The notes beneath the pieces are model-generated. The model searched no databases. It had not been told where the DNA came from and saw nothing but the letters and a program-made list of their open reading frames with translations. From contig NW_026570224.1 in assembly GCF_019649055.1 (NCBI RefSeq), positions 2,108,001-2,172,000 of the forward strand: a stretch of DNA of 64,000 bases. The letters run 5' to 3'. Position 1 is the stretch's first letter. The number at the start of each line of letters is the position of its first letter. Both the position numbers and the translations under genes were made by a program. Shown piece by piece: positions 31,677-44,298 of this stretch. Source of the stretch: Paramacrobiotus metropolitanus. Its lineage: Eukaryota; Tardigrada; Eutardigrada; Parachela; Macrobiotidae.

Positions 31677-33190
31677 AATCTACGACTGCAGATGGACTAC
31701 AGATTTACAGTAGCCAGATTATTTAACACGAGTCACGAGTACAGTACTATAAGGATCCAAAATTGCTGTTAATGACTGGATTCTTGAAATAATTATTTTC
31801 TTAAGCCGTTATCGGTACTTGTAAATTCTAATAGTTTTACTTTTGAAAATTACTTACAAAAATGCTTGCAAAAGTCATCACGTGCACAGTCTGCTCAGCT
31901 GCAACATCGGTCATGAACTATCGTGCAGGGATTGCCGGTAGATTGTTTTCGCATTGTCGAACTGAAGCGGACCCACACTACTGTTGCAGTTGTGTCAAAC
32001 AGATTTATTGTACTTTCTTATTAATTTTACGTTTAATCTCCTTGGTAAACAGCGGAAGCGCACAGTAAGCTCTTGACATTGGCAAAAAAAGTGTATTGTG
32101 CTCTCTAGATGCAGTTAACCTGAAGGCATTCATTACAAGCACCAGTAATCACATAGATTCACTTTCCAATGAGCAATTATCTGGTATAATTTGAACGAAA
32201 GCTGGCGCGGTTCCGCTTCCTTTGCTGTCGGCATCCGCAATATTATTCTCCCGGCCTGGTCATCCCGCATGATACCCTCCAGACGCAGACAAAGAGAATG
32301 TGTACTTCCTGTGTGGCAAAATAAAAATCTCTGAAGCCAATTAAGTCTGTTCAGCCGGAAGCAATACTGTTACCTTACAACTGTTACTCGTATTGAAACA
32401 TCAACCCTTTAAAACATCGTTAGCAGCATTAGCTGTTCCTTAATAGCACACTACGTGCGTACGCGTTATGGATATTTATGTAATACAGTACACGCAGCTG
32501 GTTGGAGTAGAACTAATAATCCGTAAGTAGCCGGGAACCAAGTAATCGTATGGATTTGCATTATGCGTTAGGATTAGGATTTTTCAGGTACAGTTGTATC
32601 TAACTGCACACTGGGCGAATTCCGTTTTCCTATCGTTAATAATATTCACATCATCGATATTTATGTTATTGTTTTAATTTAATATATACTGCATAGTAGC
32701 GCAAGGGCGTATCTTCTAACCTTTCTGCATAACTGCAATGAAACAGTCATTCACGAATTCACACACCTTATCGATCGAAAAATTAGCACTATCCGTTTTA
32801 TCTAACACTGTAAGTTAAATTAACAGTTCTGCCACTCGACCATGACATGTTCATCGATATTAAAATTATTAATATGCTCAGAGGGTAAACTGGATGTGTT
32901 CAACACCCGTTATGTGAGCGCTTGTTCCGTCCCCTTTCGTGATAACATACAATACCGCCTATCCCTCTAGCTTACTTATGTCGTCCAGCTAAGTCATACA
33001 GCAATTGATTTTATACTCCTCTCGTTGTATTTTTTATTATAGTTATATTAATTTGATTATTCTTATAATAAGATGACGTACAACTAAAATGCACTGCGTA
33101 TTGCGTAACAATAGCGCTGCAATAAATTGTAAGTACTATTATACAGGGTGTTGTCCGGGGACAGACGGGTGCAGTACCAAAATCCATGCA

Positions 33191-33321
33191 CCCGAGTAAA
33201 ACAGTTTTTAAAAAATACGTTAGCTAAACGTTAGTTAAAAGCCAAAATTCGAACAGTGTTCGAATTTTTGCCTTTAACTAACGTTTGGCTAACGTATTTT
33301 TTACAAACTGTTTTACTCGGG
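33191..33321. mobile_element. Palindromic element, copy 2
   Basis: A 131-bp relative of the element at 22488-22628, with the same ends (CCCGAGTAAAACAGTTT and its reverse complement). It has the same ACGTTAGCTAA-type inner repeats and an AAAATTCGAACA core with a short centre. Arms match each other with few mismatches. It lies in intergenic DNA about 400 bp past the 3' end of the B3/4-domain gene. Confidence 0.8.
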
Positions 33322-33730
33322 GCAGTGCTGCAGACCAATTTTTCCACATTGGCCAACTTCAAGTAACGACAATTAACGACCCCCAGGGGTACCATCAAGA
33401 AAGACGCTGCAAAAATATTTCCTTGTAAATTTGCCTGCAAGTTATTCTCTGTGAATCTGTGACAGTTTGCTTGATCTATAACTTCCACATAGCTTGATGG
33501 TTTGCCCGATCTTTCTTCTTCCTTCTTCCGTTTGCATATACGCTTTCTTCTTCCTTCTGCATGTACGTCCTCAAACAGTGCGCATTTTTATATGTTACAC
33601 AATTTATTATGCGCTATCAACAATCAAAGCAAAGAAATTCTGTACTTATAACAATACACATCGGGGGACGATTTTGTGAATCACTATAGCATATGCGAAT
33701 CCACGAAGCATATTACGTAAAGGCGTAAAT

Positions 33731-34675
33731 TTATGTAGGTTCACCGTAAGAAACACCCGGAGTACTTTCTGTGATGAGGTGTATTTCCGCTTCCGCGTGC
33801 AACAATTGCCGGCACGCTTTTTGAAATTCCTGCTGCATTTCTACCAACTGGTCTTGAGGATAACCTCCAAGAACTTCCGCCATAAAACAAACATCGCGAG
33901 ACGAGTCCTGAATCAGTCCTTCTTTCGACTGTCTCCAATTGATGTGCCGGGTCACCACCGTGGATCCCGATGCATATACGACCTCACCAAGCGGCACAGC
34001 GACGCTGGCATCCGCGTCCAAGGCCGTAAACTGATCGCCATTCTGAGAGAAGCGCAGCTGCAGATCCTGGCTGGTCGGCGCATTCAGATCGAAGCCACCA
34101 AAGGGCAGGAGATACTTGAGAGAAAAAGCGTTGTACAGGTCAACCAAAGGATTAATCGAGTGCGGTAGCGTGTCCGCTCTGGCCGCGCGCTTCGCCATGC
34201 TCTCCACTGAACTGACGTATTTCTTCGTGGATACATTCAGTGCGGTAAACGCATTCCGCCACAACTGGATGTGCGGATGGCTATGCACGTTGGGATGACC
34301 GGATACTTGTGCGTGAGCAGTCTTCCAAGCTTGTTCGAGCATTGTCTTAATGCCTTCGTGATCAATGCGTTCCAGGTCGATTTGGCGAACACAAGCAAAA
34401 AATACCGTTAATTTGGGAAGAGCCAAGAAGACTTTGTTTTCCACTGTGAAATTGTAACTCTTTCCCAGAAGCGAACTGAAAAAAATATTATGAGCGCGGG
34501 GAGCTAGTACGTAAATGTCTGCACTTAGGATTGGTTCTCGAAATGGTAGCACGCGCTAAGATTTCTTATTGCATCCAGCGATATTCTGGATTTCCTTTGC
34601 TGGTTTCAGTTATTTCCTGCGCAGTCAACCGAAAGCTTACACGAATAAGACTTGTGTCATTCTGACAAAACACAT
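33731..34675 (-). CDS. Stand-alone B3/4 (PheRS-beta-type editing) domain protein
   Basis: Predicted 259-aa protein. The last exon, 34475-33731, is firm. The first exon, 34675-34641 (start MCFVRMTQVLF), is tentative but has a good donor (GT|GTAAGC) and closes the phase. The protein is the solo B3/4 family (COG3382 type), related to the B3/B4 editing domain of bacterial phenylalanyl-tRNA synthetase beta. It shows FTVENKVFLALPKLTVFFAC at the start, HPHIQLWRNAF, then INPLVDLYNAFSLKYLLPFG, GEVVYASGSTVVTRHINWRQ and a C-terminal helix. In PheRS this fold hydrolyses mischarged tRNA. The solo proteins are common in bacteria and their substrates are poorly known, so a role in tRNA quality control is inference. 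It lies 267 bp downstream of the LysRS stop on the same strand. Codon use looks like that of its neighbours. Confidence 0.82.
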
Positions 34676-34941
34676 CCTGGCTGGCACAAACGAGCCCAGC
34701 TTATTTAATTACAGGAATAAAAGTTTTCCGTGTTATTTCGTATACGACTGCTTCTTAAACAGTTATTCGTCATATCGTATGGCATGGTTTGAATTTATTT
34801 AATATCAAGCTAGTAAGTCTATCCCACCACAGCAATTTACTGCATTATACCAGAAAACAGTATAAAAATCCAGAATATCGTTATCCGATGCCAAGAAATC
34901 GCCAAGCAAACAACTGCTACGAAAAAGTCAAACACTCCCGT

Positions 34942-37900
34942 TTACCGGTGTTCAGCTGGTTTCTCTGGCTTCTTAGCTGGAGCATCTCCAGTTGCAGTTA
35001 CTCTCGGCTGGTCTTCCTGTAAACCGTGCACGTGTCAGTAGCATCAGCCACGAAAACAATAATTAAAGATAATTAGCCAATATCTGGTCATACCGTTCCC
35101 TCAATGACGTCAGTTTTTCCATCCCACGGCCGCATAGCCGGGAAAAATAAGACCTCCTGTAAATGCAACAAGTACACATACGGTATACCATACGAGCGAG
35201 CCATAAATGCAATGGAATGATTTTACCTTAATATTATGGGAATTGGTCAGAAACATTGTCAATCTATCAATACCAATGCCCAATCCGGCCGTGGGAGGAA
35301 GACCATATTCCAAGGATGTGCAAAAATTCTCATCTATCATCTGAGACTCTTCGTCACCTTGTTCCTTTGCCTATATTAACATTGCCAAAATTACCAAAAT
35401 TCCCTTCAACAAAAGCCGTGGTAGGAAACACTTACTATTGCCTGTTCTTCGAAACGCTGGCGCTGCACAATAGGATCGTTTAATTCAGTGTAAGCATTGG
35501 TTAATTCCCGTGTTCCACAAAATGCTTCAAAACGTTCTGTCAGCCCGGGAATAGAGCGATGCGTCTTGGATAATGGACTCATAATGGCCGGATGGTCGCA
35601 TAAAAATGAGGGATTGATTAAATCCACTTCCACAAAATCCCCAACCAACTACCAAAAACAGAAAGATGTATACAGTGTCAGTGTTATAAATTGACTTTAA
35701 AATGTACAGTAAATACAAAATCTGAAGATTTGCAGCAATTACTGTAACACATTTTTGATCGAAGCGAGACCATTTACAAAAGAAATGATGCAGCATGCTC
35801 ACCTTATCCAAAAGGCGAGCAACCGTTCTAGGTGGAGGACACTCAACCTTATGCTTCACCGCTAGATCGTCGAGAATCTTCTGCGACTCGGCAGTATGTA
35901 TTTCTGTGGCCGGTGGCAACTTCACCCCGAGCTTCTTTTCCAGTTCAGCCATCATGGATACGCGCCTCCACGGCGGCGTGAAATCAATATTCATCGCTTC
36001 ACCTTCCGGTCCTTTTGGATGGTAAACGATCTTGTATCCACCGGTGATGTACTTAACAAGCCCTAAATATACGGCACGCATTAACGAAATGTCCTTAATA
36101 GTCGAATACTGGAACATATTGTTGCAACCGCACTTCTCACCTGATAGCATTTGCTCAACAAGTGCCATTAAATCATTGTAATCCGCGTAAGCCATGTACA
36201 TTTCACACATGGTAAACTCCGGATTGTGCGTCAGATCAATGCCTTCGTTGCGAAAATTGCGTCCAATCTCGTACACACGGTCAATACCTCCCACAACCAG
36301 CATCTATCAAATAAATAACATCGTGATTCCCATAAAAAATTTACTGAATTCCTCAAAATCTAAAGGAAGCACATAAGCTTTTTTCGTACCTTGAGATATA
36401 ATTCCGGCGCAACTCGCATAAACAAGTCCATGTTCAAATCATTATGGTGCGTAATAAACGGTTTAGCCGTAGCCCCACTGGATACCATGTTCATCATAGG
36501 AGTTTCAACTTCCAGAAATCCCAAGTTATTGAGGAATTCACGGACGTAATGAATGACCTTCGCCCGAGTGACGAACTTCTGTCGCACGTAGTCGTTCATA
36601 ATCAGATCCAGATAGCGCATACGATACCGTGTTTCCTATGTTAAAATGGTTGGCAAAATGAGTAAGTAACCATTTGGAAAAGTAATCAGTTGTGTAGTCG
36701 GTCTATTATTCAAAACCGAATCTGACCGTACGTACCTGATTACGCAATCCAAAATGCATACTGGGAAGCATTCGCAAACATGGCGTTAAAACTTCCATCC
36801 GTTGTGGGATGATGCTCAGTTCGCCTTTTTTACTTTTGCCTATTGAAACATTCCATAATTAATTAATACACAACAGTTTCCCGTGCCAGTTAGTGTCTCG
36901 TCACCGTTAAGACAGCTACGACCACAATACGTAAGTTGATCATACCAGGATATCCGACGCATCCGATAATATCACCACGTCGTATACGGTCATTTATCCC
37001 TTCGAATTCTTTTTCGTTTCCATAATACCTGCATAATCAACAGGTTTATCAACATACTATGGCAGAGACAATTTAAACAAATCCAGTAATAAAAAGCCTA
37101 CCGTGCATTGGCCAAAACTTGAATCTTTGTGCCTTCTCCACGAAGATCATAAAAAACCAATTTCGCTCCAGATTCTCTCTTAGAATGGACTCTTCCTAAG
37201 CAAAGAAATTGACTTTCGTAAATATTACGCAGCACCGCGGGAACATACGGAAATTATAAGCCATGCTTCAAGCATTTACCGTCATAAGCCGCACATACAC
37301 TCATTTTATGAAAACAAAGCGTATTAAAAGCCACACCCACCCAATTAAACAGAATTTATTGTCAGCGCTTTTCTATTTTTTTCCTAAGAAAGATTATATA
37401 TATTCTTGATTCCATCCTCACCGGCGACGCTGACCAAATCAGATAATTGCTCGCCATCAGCAATATTTTTGAACTTTTCCACAAACTGCACGAGTGACGT
37501 GTCCACGTGGAACTTGTGCGGATATGGATTCTCTCCCGCAGATTTCATCGCAGCAAGCGTATCGACACGAAACTTGAAATATTCCTACAATAATAATAAT
37601 AATTCGTACAGCAACCACCATGGTAATTTGCCTTCGACTACGATAATTAAAGAAATAAAGGCACTCAAGGCCTTGAACTTACAACCAGCCTAAAATTTCT
37701 TATATTGTACACTGTGCAGTGTGTACAAATACGTAAGTAACTTTAATAGCTACGGGTAGCAAATTAGAATACAGGGACGGATTACAATAATGGTTCTGGT
37801 ACTCGTAAATTCCGCCCCACTTAAAACTGGATGTTGCTAATATTCAAGCCTTGTTCTTTCAAAGCTTTCTCGAACGTACGTCAGGATCGGTGGGGTCCAG

Positions 37901-38317
37901 AGGTTTCTGCACTCCCAAGGGAGAGAGGTCCCTTTCCTTTTTCTTAGCGGCTTCCGGTGCGCCAGAACCAGCCACTTTGTCTTCCTTTTCCTTCAGCTTT
38001 TGTGCTGCTTTCTGTTGACGCTTCAGTTCACTGAAAAATTTAAATCAAACCGTAAGCATCGTAAAATAAAATGTAACAGAGAACTAAAAAGGAGCAATGA
38101 CTGGCTGAGTCTGGCTCTGCAACAGTAGTGACAGACTGACAGTGATATGATCATAATTCATATCTATGAATAAATTACGCATTACGACTTGTCCGAAAAC
38201 CATTAGACTTCATCGAAGACTGCAGTTGCTATCACAAACTTGTTACTATTTGTGTCTTTTTTCATTTTTGCCAAAAATCACTTACTTCTTGCTCAGCTTC
38301 ACGTCTCCGTCTTCCAT
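34942..38317 (-). CDS. KARS1: Lysyl-tRNA synthetase (class IIb)
   Basis: Charges tRNA-Lys. 596 aa from 13 exons: 38317-38286, 38030-37880, 37584-37422, 37195-37102, 37028-36946, 36839-36736, 36635-36390, 36303-36141, 36062-35803, 35648-35436, 35370-35227, 35156-35094, 35016-34942. A Lys-rich N-terminal extension ([15 protein letters not shown]) precedes the OB-fold anticodon domain (residues ~75-210, with [20 protein letters not shown]). The catalytic core has motif 1 [10 protein letters not shown], motif 2 [19 protein letters not shown] and motif 3 [12 protein letters not shown]. The intron 36140-36063 is 78 nt, has no stop and is in frame; removing it restores the conserved [12 protein letters not shown] stretch. 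In animals this enzyme sits in the multisynthetase complex, usually also supplying mitochondria by alternative 5' exons, for which I see no targeting peptide here. The length matches cytosolic KARS (597 aa in human). Confidence 0.96.
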
Positions 38318-39101
38318 TCTTGCGGATAAAAACAGGTGCTTGACTTGATTAAAATATGGTACTAATACACCGGCGCGGCAGGTTCTTGCACTGGGATAGA
38401 ACAATCTACCAAAGCTCGCTACCACCATAAAGTCTGCCACATGAAATAAAGAAACCAGTATTTTGCGCGATCAGGAGAGCTAGTCTGGGTAACAATATCC
38501 AGACCGGAAGTAGTATTCAAATAATGATTTACGAGGGCGTCCCGAATGTCACCTCCGATGATTGCTATCTCGTACAGTCGTATACAGTACCTAGCTGCTA
38601 GACACAACAATCGAAATTTTTAGGAGGTTTTTTTGCGGATTGCGTCAGTCATAACTGTAAAGCGCACTAGTAGTAGGGAGGCGGGGAAAAATATGCGGGT
38701 TAGTACTGACTTATACAGAGCCGCTCCCTGGAAGGGCGGCATGAAAACAGTCAATTGCGCGGCAAGACCGAATAGCCTGTACTACTGGTAAAAAGTCTCG
38801 CTGTTACAAAAAATTTTTGTTTGTGGTTGGATGTGTTCTGAATCTTCTGATGTTTTTGATGGTAAGTATGTAAGTATTATTGTTCTTTTCAACCGTTTAG
38901 CATTAACAGCCAAACCAAACTAGATTCAGCTGATGCTCTTAAGTGATAATTCTTAAACTTATAAAGGGCATTTACAATTTACTTAGAAAAAAATCAGAGG
39001 TTCGGTGTCCGAAGTAGATTAAGAGGAAGCGGTGACAACTCGCTCACATGCATTCGTAAATCCAAAATTACCCAGCATCTGGGACCGAGCAAGGGGATCA
39101 A
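38318..39101. promoter_or_regulatory. Shared divergent region LysRS/MOB4
   Basis: 784 bp between the start codons of two divergent housekeeping genes, so it must hold both promoters and 5' UTRs. No TATA box or coding segment is evident. Its use as a bidirectional promoter is inferred from position only. Confidence 0.4.
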
Positions 39102-40714
39102 ATGACGGCTACTGGAGGGGAACTATTAAGCACAATGAAGTTCGAAAGTCCTGAAGAATCAGCTGCAAAAGTCTTGGCCAGACGCATTCGTCCGGGAACG
39201 AAAACTCAGGTGTGTCACCAACAATTTTGTGGGTCTGGTCCGACTCTGGTGACTGTGAAGTGATGACTCTAGTATAAACGGCAAGTTGGCAAGCGTGGAC
39301 AAGTTATAAACAGTAACACCGTAACAGAGCATTAATTTTGGTGTTTATTAATCTGAATCTTTTATGTTTTCCGTTTACCTATCTGGGGAAAACGCTGAAA
39401 GTTCTTCATGCACTCAGATTTTAATTTTAGAGTAGCGTTTATGTGGTTTTCACTGTATTACAACAGGCATGTTATACTGATACGCGTATTACTCGTAGGA
39501 TTTCTATCAATGGCCTGATCTGACTCTCGAAGACATGGACACAACGTTAGCAGTGCAGCAGGTAGGCCGAACAAACCACATATTTTAGCAGTTTAGCATG
39601 GTAAATTTAACGTGATCGTAAGAAAGTATATTTTTTTTAATTAAATCTCAAGTTTAACATGGAAACAATGCTAGCTTCAGCCGGAACATCTTCACGGGTT
39701 AAATACACCATGTTTAAAATTCTAAAAGGATGTTGTTCCAGTTTTGGCCGGGATATTTCGGAAACATTATAATGTATCTCTTTTACAGTACATACAGCAG
39801 CTGATTCGAAAGGATCCGTTGAATGTGGAAGATATTTTGCTGATGCCTGTAAATCAAGACGAAGGCGTGTGGAAATATGAGCATTTACGGTAAATAGTTT
39901 TGGCTGAAAAATTAAATTATTAGTTGGATGAAATCAGTGAACTGTGTGCGGGCGCATTGTTCGCACTTTTTCCCGTGTGATTGCCGAAGTGGATTTATTT
40001 CTAGGCAGTTCTGCATGGAGCTTAATAATTTGGCGGTTGCTCTTCAGGTACGTAATTTACCTAGCTAACTTGGTTGTTGTATTTACCTTTCCGGAGCTGA
40101 GCAAAAGTCTAACAATGTAAAAGTTAATTATTAGGTGGAATGCACGGCGGACACCTGCACTCAGATGACTGCTACCGATCAGTGGATCTTTTTGTGCGCT
40201 GCACACAAGCAACCCCGAGAATGCTCGGCCATTGACTATACCCGTCATACTCTGGATGGGGCGGCTTGTTTATTAAACAGCAATAAATATTTCCCGAGCA
40301 GGTGAGATTTCCTATATAAATTGTTCTAAAAAGATGTTATAGCATACGTAACTTTTATTTTTGATGTTCATACAGGGTGGATATCAAAGAGCAGTCGATT
40401 GCTAAACTGCCTTCCACTTGCCGCAGAGTGTACCGTATTTTTTCCCATGCCTACTTCCATCATCGGCCTATATTTGATTCCTTTGAGGTATTTCACTAAT
40501 GTCGTTCTGAGTGATTTATTACATCTGTACGGTTTTTTGAACAGTTGTGTTCTTATTCCAGGAAAAGACGTTCCTGTGCCGTCGTTTTACCGTGTTTGTG
40601 TTGAAATATGGTTTGATGTCACCGGAAAATCTCATTGTTCCAATTCCTGGAGTGCACAATCCTCCCGCTGTGCAGGGAACCGAATACAATAAATCCGGCG
40701 AAAATGATGGATAG
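39102..40714 (+). CDS. MOB4: MOB4/phocein
   Basis: MOB-family adaptor of the STRIPAK (PP2A-striatin) complex. 248 aa from seven exons: 39102-39209, 39499-39561, 39789-39889, 40005-40047, 40135-40301, 40376-40487, 40562-40714. All phases close. After a 30-residue N-terminal segment come [20 protein letters not shown], then [16 protein letters not shown]. The Zn-binding region contains [20 protein letters not shown], with [18 protein letters not shown] and [14 protein letters not shown] after it. These are specific to MOB4 rather than MOB1-3. It is about 20 residues longer than the human protein (225), mainly at the N terminus and in a short tail. The first ATG of the frame was used; an ATG 11 codons further in is also possible. 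Confidence 0.95.
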
Positions 40715-41182
40715 ACATGGCAACTATTGCTAGTATAATCTTTGTACCCTTTCTGTTCGAACGTCGAATTTCTGCATTTGCTTGTATTTCCTGAAGCTGC
40801 AGCTTCTGCAGATCTCTGGAAGCTGGAAGGTAAAATGTGACTGTCTCATGTCGGTGTGGTGTAATATGCAAGATGCTAAATGGCGTTTACAGGTTTCCTT
40901 TGTTTTCCCGATTATCGGACTATCAGCCATAACAGCGTAAGATAAGAACCGTTGTTGTTATCGCTTGAATCTTACGAAAAATCTTAGTGTGAAGGGTGGT
41001 ATTGGTGTTGTTACGATATTAACTGTAGAAGTATCTTATGAATCATTTCTGCGCTTACCAGTTAGGATTCATTTATGTAAACCATAAAGTCCGAACCATG
41101 AACCGTTGCATCACAGCTTAAAGCAATAAGAAACATTACCGTATGGCACATCAGCTATGAAACGCAAAAAAAACAGCACTGA

Positions 41183-44100
41183 TTATTCATCAGGCGGTTC
41201 TGTATAATTTCCACTAATAAGAAAATCCCCCAGAAAACTGTAATGCGGCTCTCGTTCAGTCGTGCCGGATACGTCCATCGATATATCCATTGCAACAGAT
41301 TCGTCGCCAGGCAGATCAACCACACCCTTCGACGTCGAAGGCACAGAAATATTAAGAGCGGATGTATGTGCGACGCTCGAGCTTTTCTTCGTACTCCGCT
41401 TTACAGATGAACGTCCGCTTTCGGAAAGGCTTATCGAAGGTGCTCGAGCAATACGATTCCGACGCGGCACACCAGCAGTTACCATCAGATCAGGAGGAAC
41501 GGATGGCAAAAGGTGCGCAACGCCTTCTTCAGCAAGAATATCTACTGTTTCGCCAAGCATCTTCTTGGTCAATGTATCATCCTTGTTGACAGCTAGCGCT
41601 CGTTGAAATGCTTCCACGGCACTTTGGAGATGACCCAACATATAATGTGCCATCCCAATAATTTTTAGGACACCACTGTTCTTTGAATTAATATGACTTG
41701 CCAGGATGGCATACTTCAGTGCTTCCTCGCCCTTACTAAAAAGCAACACAAATTTCGTAGTTTCATGTCTGTTGGTGCTAAAATCCCGCACTAATGCGTG
41801 CCTGCTGTCACACCCTAAATCACTTCAATAAATTAGGCGCAACAAGGAACTTAGACAACAGCTCAAGCCTTCGTACTGTTATGAGTAAAAATTATCGAAA
41901 TGAGCTATCAATAGTATATTGATAACTAAAACACTGCTATAGTACTTGCCGCAGTTTCATATATGCTGTGGCCAACGTCTCTAGGATGCCTTCAACACCG
42001 GAATCCATAGTTGTCTGTTCCGTGCTGTCCAGTTTAATGACATCCAGCGCATGTAAGAGATTCTCCACAGCCAACATTATTTCCTTCTTGCTATCGTTTA
42101 AAGCGCTCGCATTTGCTGTAGCAGTCTGATTTTTGGATAAGATAACACTAAAATCAAACGAGGGTATAATGGCCGTCAAGTGCAACAAGCGACTTGCTCC
42201 AACACATACTCTGCTTTTTTTATATGCAGAATTCCAATTTCGTGCAGTACTGCTGGGTCATCCGGGGCTAGCTGCTTCGCTTCTCCATAAAATCTCTCGG
42301 CCAAGACGTGATTGTTCGTTCGTACATATTCACGTGCTATGTACATGTAAGGGAAAAAGGAGCTGCGCAAAAATCGGTACATTACAATCTACTTCAAGTA
42401 CTCGCAGGCAAACAAGATTACCCTTTCATCACATCAACCGCATGGAAATACGCAGCCATTGCTTGGTCATGTTCCCGCTCGCGGGAAAACGAATGTCCAT
42501 ACAATAACCACACATGTCCACAACTCTTGTCCATACCAATCGCTTTGGCTAGGTATCGTCGTGTTAATTCCATATGGTTGCAGACGTAATAATACGCAGC
42601 CGTTGCATACCAAGTCATCATATCTTGTGGATACATAGCCACTAATCGATGGGACAGATCGAAAAGTAGACTACTTTTATTAAAATGCACCAGAGCAGCC
42701 ACATGAACTAGCAAACAATTCCGGTAGAGCGGCTTTATCCTCATTATTTCGTGAGTGATTTCCATAGCTTTGGCATAATCGCGCCTTTGCAAACTGAAAA
42801 GCATCTTGGAAATCGTGACCAAAAATTATGATAAAAACTGCACAGCAACTTCGACTATATCATACTTTCTAAGCGACGAATATTGCATCTGTATTACAAA
42901 CAGTTTATTAAACTGGCTTACAAGTATTCGGCTTTTGTGAGCAGGAAATCAGGATTTCGATCAAATTTTGTCTTCTCAACGCTACGCTCTCCAGTACTTT
43001 TTCCGTTTTCCCAATTGAGTTCCGGCTGTAATCTGCCGCGATATATCACATCAACAAGAGATGTTCCTTCATCGCCAAACATTTGCTGGGTTCGTTCATG
43101 AACATCCACCAAAATCTTCCCCTTTTCTGTCACTGTCAGTGCTTGACGGGAAGCCAAATACTCCAGTGCGTCGACAGAGAAGGGATCAATTTCCAAAGCC
43201 TGCTGGTACGCAGCACATGCCATTTGGCGATTGTCTTGGCGATCGTATATCTTTCCTTTAAGAATTTCGATGGCTGCCAAAAACTAGAAACACAAAGGCA
43301 GGCAAAAATCTTATTAAAGGCAGTTTTGACTTGTTAAAATTAATCATTTTACGTTTTCAGCGTCAATGTCATCGTCCTCAACGGGCAATTTCAAACCATT
43401 CCGTTCAACAGGTCCCGTTGGTGTCATGCAGATGTCGTCAATATGCATTTCCGACCCATTTTCGCTTATATATGATTTCTGTAGAGATGAGAAGACGCGC
43501 GAACCATTTTTATTATATTCTGGCACTGTAGGTAATCGCAATATCCGCAAAGCTTCCTCGAGATCGCCGGTGACAAACTGCAAAAAAAATCAAGATTTGG
43601 AAAAACTATAAAAACAATACTAAAAGTTAATTCTGCAGTGAGTCTGATCACAGTACCAGTACTCACGTAGCATCGTCCAAGCCAATACCGAAAGTCAATT
43701 CTTCGCTAGAAAACCCAAAAAAGATTCGACAACAACTTTTGTGAGTATTGAGCCACAAATGAGGAATACCTTTTCCAGATTTCTTGTTTCTATCATATTT
43801 CGGCAAGCAGCATATTGGCCGTCCATAAACAATAACTCACAAACGCTGAGAAGATCGGATAGATTCTCTGCAAAAATCGCCTTTCTCCATAATCTGAGTT
43901 TTCGGAGGTAAAAGAAATGATATTACTATACCGTAATCGGATAAGTTAGCCAATTTATCCATCCAAAATTCTGCAGCATCGTAACGTCCCTACAAACACA
44001 GAAAATACAGTCAAGCAATGGTGGCACAGTCCATGTAAAAATTCCAGCTCAATTTTTTAAAATCAGGTATCTTGGACCTTCTCGATATGGCGTATGTTAT

Positions 44101-44298
44101 GTTATTACTTACTGTTTTCCAATAAAGGCTAATTTTCTGCCGGATTTTAGCTATCACAGTCGCATCCGGACTATCCCAATACCCAAGCGAAACAGACTGG
44201 CGATCAGTCGGCGGTTCTGTCGCAAGTCTTTCCGTGGAAAACGATAGTTTACTCTTGGAGGAAGCGTTGGGAGATCGATGCATGTTTGAAGGAGGCAT
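41183..44298 (-). CDS. CDC16: Anaphase-promoting complex subunit 6 (CDC16)
   Basis: TPR scaffold subunit of the APC/C ubiquitin ligase. 728 aa from ten exons: 44298-44113, 43989-43932, 43867-43770, 43705-43667, 43577-43353, 43283-42922, 42793-42422, 42362-42210, 42090-41950, 41735-41183. Phases close throughout. TPR blocks include LKGKIYDRQDNRQMACAAYQ, the family hallmark GHSFSREREHDQAMAAYFHA, and RFYGEAKQLAPDDPAVLHEI. The last exon carries two TPR helices (SAVEAFQRALAVNKDDTL) and a ~130-residue Ser-rich C-terminal tail, longer than in human (620 aa total). The last intron probably uses a GC donor (CG|GCAAGT at 41949). The start could be 44298 (MPPSN) or 44283 (MHRSP); both are in frame. Confidence 0.92.

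Larger units (their letters stand above)
28021..33730. other. 5.7-kb gap with repeats but no recognised gene
   Basis: No coding segment with family motifs or paired splice sites on either strand. It contains a duplicated ACACACACC-type segment, a three-unit tandem repeat and one palindromic mobile element, listed separately. Open frames at 29803-30057, 31222-31494 and 33231-33488 look like chance; the last overlaps the palindromic element. Confidence 0.4.

Noticed and set aside
35527-36303. Continuous frame through the LysRS exon and beyond
   Set aside because: It reads through a 78-nt intron and past a good donor at 35802; family alignment shows both segments are intronic.
33731-38317. Treating LysRS and the B3/4 gene as a two-gene operon
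   Set aside because: The 267-bp spacing and same strand are suggestive, but there is no spliced-leader evidence in the sequence itself.
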